From contig JAUTXW010000109.1 of the NCBI GenBank assembly GCA_030620095.1, forward strand, positions 1,401,501 through 1,465,500: a stretch of DNA of 64,000 nt, in the 5' to 3' direction. Source of the DNA: Kuschelorhynchus macadamiae (lineage: Eukaryota > Arthropoda > Insecta > Coleoptera > Curculionidae). Positions 62,702-64,000 of the stretch are shown one piece after another. The notes below the pieces were generated by a model, which searched no databases, was not told the DNA's origin, and saw only the letters and a list, made by a program, of their open reading frames with translations. The position numbers were made by a program, and so were the translations under genes. The stretch's first letter is position 1; each line of letters opens with the position of its first letter.

Positions 62702-64000
62702 CCCATCAGTACTGGTGCTTTTTCATTGCCCTCGATTCGTCACCCTGGTCTCAGAGACCGGGTTCATTTTAAAAATAGAAGTATATATATTTTTTAAAGA
62801 TTTACCTTAGTAGGGTGCAATATGGTTAAAAATAAAAAAAAAACAATGAATATTTGAACAAAATTTTTATTTATTTAAACAAATTAAACTAAAGTATTAT
62901 TCTATTAACATTTTATTGAAAGCCATATTTTAATTTCTAACAAATCCAAACGCAAGAGAGATTAGACTAATGATAATAAATGTAAATAAACATAATAATA
63001 AATGTAAACTAAGAAAAAACTCACTTAATTATTGTTTGCAAAATGATTTTCTTGACAATGTCTACATGTTGCAGTTATGTGCTCTAAACACATAAAAGTG
63101 TTATATAAAAAGCAAAAGAATCTTGTTTTACGATTTTTTTTCCAATCACAAAATTTGCATCTTCCAGGTCTTGACTCTTGTTGCCCAGATTTCTGTCTTA
63201 TTTCGCATATTTCTTGTAATCGTAATCTCATTGTCATGGGGATAAAAAGAGCAATAGCTCTATTTTCGATTTGAGGACGAATTAAATTATTAGCTAAATT
63301 TCTTAGATAGTTTCGCCGCAGTAAATGAGAATCTGGGTTATTTGCATGAAATATAACCTGAGAGTTGATTCCTGCAATGTTAAGCCTGTGGCAAAATATG
63401 GTCAGTGGCCATCTTCTGGTGTTGCGCGAACAGTTATAGTTTGAGCACAATCGATCCACGGTGTCGACACCACCCTTGGTCCCGTTATATTCCGTTATTA
63501 TGCCTGGCTTGTTACGATCACCTGTTCTAGGATCGATTTCATATGAATGTAAATGTAATGATGATATCAACAAAACGTTCTTTCCAGCCCTCGGAATATA
63601 TGACTCCAGTGTGTAGTCTTGATTAAATCCAAACATGGAACTATATTCTGGACGCCCCAATGGGTTTGTAAATTGTAAAGGAAGCTCCCTTTTATTTTTT
63701 ATTATAGTCCCAATAACAGTGATTTTATATTTTTTTAGAAGGGTTTTTACAAGTGGCACTGACGTAAACCAGTTATATATCGTTAGGTGTCTACCACTAT
63801 TTCTTATATTAGTGGCAAGTCTATATACCGTGTCTAAAGGAGAGTTTGAAACCATAAAAGGATCTTTTGGTTGACTTCCTACATAAACTTCCAGTTTACT
63901 TGTATAGAACATTTTTGCATCTGACAAGGCAAATATTTTGTTACCGTACTTGGTAGGTTTCGATAGAATATACATCCGGAAATTGCATTTACCCCGAAAT
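62702..64000 (-). mobile_element. piggyBac-type element, right part outside the window
   Basis: TTAA at 62698-62701 is followed by CCCATCAGTACTGGTGC. TTAA plus a CCC-starting terminus is the signature of piggyBac insertion. An imperfect palindrome GGTCTCAGAGACC lies near 62748-62760. The transposase is read toward this end. The other terminus is beyond 64000. Confidence 0.82.
63025..64000 (-). CDS. piggyBac-type transposase, C-terminal part (runs off window)
   Basis: The minus-strand frame is open from the right edge (FRGKCNFRMYILSKPTKYGN) to TAA at 63025, about 325 residues. FALSDAKMFYTS supplies the second catalytic Asp. TEYNGTKGGVDTVDRLCSNY holds the third Asp, followed by the RRWPLTIFCHRLNIAGINSQ segment. 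The C-terminal cysteine-rich domain, CKFCDWKKNRKTRFFC then C..H..TCRHC, binds the element ends in this family. No stop or frameshift is visible in this part, so it may be recently active. The first catalytic Asp and the N-terminus lie outside. Family enzymes excise and insert precisely at TTAA. Confidence 0.92.
   Translation of the reverse strand, partial: FRGKCNFRMYILSKPTKYGNKIFALSDAKMFYTSKLEVYVGSQPKDPFMVSNSPLDTVYRLATNIRNSGRHLTIYNWFTSVPLVKTLLKKYKITVIGTIIKNKRELPLQFTNPLGRPEYSSMFGFNQDYTLESYIPRAGKNVLLISSLHLHSYEIDPRTGDRNKPGIITEYNGTKGGVDTVDRLCSNYNCSRNTRRWPLTIFCHRLNIAGINSQVIFHANNPDSHLLRRNYLRNLANNLIRPQIENRAIALFIPMTMRLRLQEICEIRQKSGQQESRPGRCKFCDWKKNRKTRFFCFLYNTFMCLEHITATCRHCQENHFANNN

Overview
The window is AT-rich nuclear DNA of an animal, most likely an insect and plausibly a beetle. 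The reasons are trypsin-family digestive protease exons with GT/AG introns, and a dense mixture of transposon families typical of large insect genomes: Penelope-like, Tc1/mariner, hAT, PIF/Harbinger-like, piggyBac, Helitron-like, RTE and I/Jockey-like elements. Assignment to beetles is inference. There are no bacterial signatures.

Host genes are sparse. Two trypsin-like serine protease genes lie in tandem on the + strand. Gene 1 contributes two exons, 7598-7708 (ending KDSCT) and 38144-38305 (starting GDSGGP). They join in phase 0 across a 30.4 kb intron that is almost entirely transposons. Its upstream exons are not seen. Gene 2 contributes one exon, 60587-60782, with the IVGG activation site and the AAHC histidine. 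Its remaining exons are not found before the right edge. No other convincing host gene is seen.

Layout. 0-7 kb: mostly unannotatable DNA, with two head-to-head hammerhead-ribozyme motifs at 564-670 and a few decayed coding remnants. 8.6-27 kb: a diverged repeat family (many AAAATGGCGGC motifs). Two long copies of it each carry a tandem array of ~225-bp units with a hammerhead-like motif in every unit. Between them lie a hAT element with a perfect 8-bp target duplication, several MITEs and a Penelope pair. 27.3-37.2 kb: a cluster of elements lodged in or next to TA microsatellites. They are a ~2 kb Penelope inverted pair with open GIY-YIG reading frames, a mariner-type element with ~630-bp inverted arms, a Tc1-type element whose transposase has a 75-bp intron, and a third decayed mariner-type element. 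38-50 kb: trypsin terminal exon, RTE fragment, foldback element, Helitron-type helicase remnant, and a mariner-type transposase split by a LINE. 50-59 kb: a Harbinger-like element, a large foldback made of inverted tandem repeats with G runs, an inverted Penelope pair with a decayed hammerhead motif in each copy, and another mariner-type pseudogene. 60-64 kb: trypsin gene 2, a frameshifted THAP remnant, and a piggyBac element running off the window with an open transposase frame.

The main theme is retroelement-linked self-cleaving RNA. Hammerhead-type motifs occur in at least three unrelated repeat families here. All share the same unusual U between the CUGANGA box and stem II and a very short stem III. 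All Penelope-derived pairs sit as inverted head-to-head copies.
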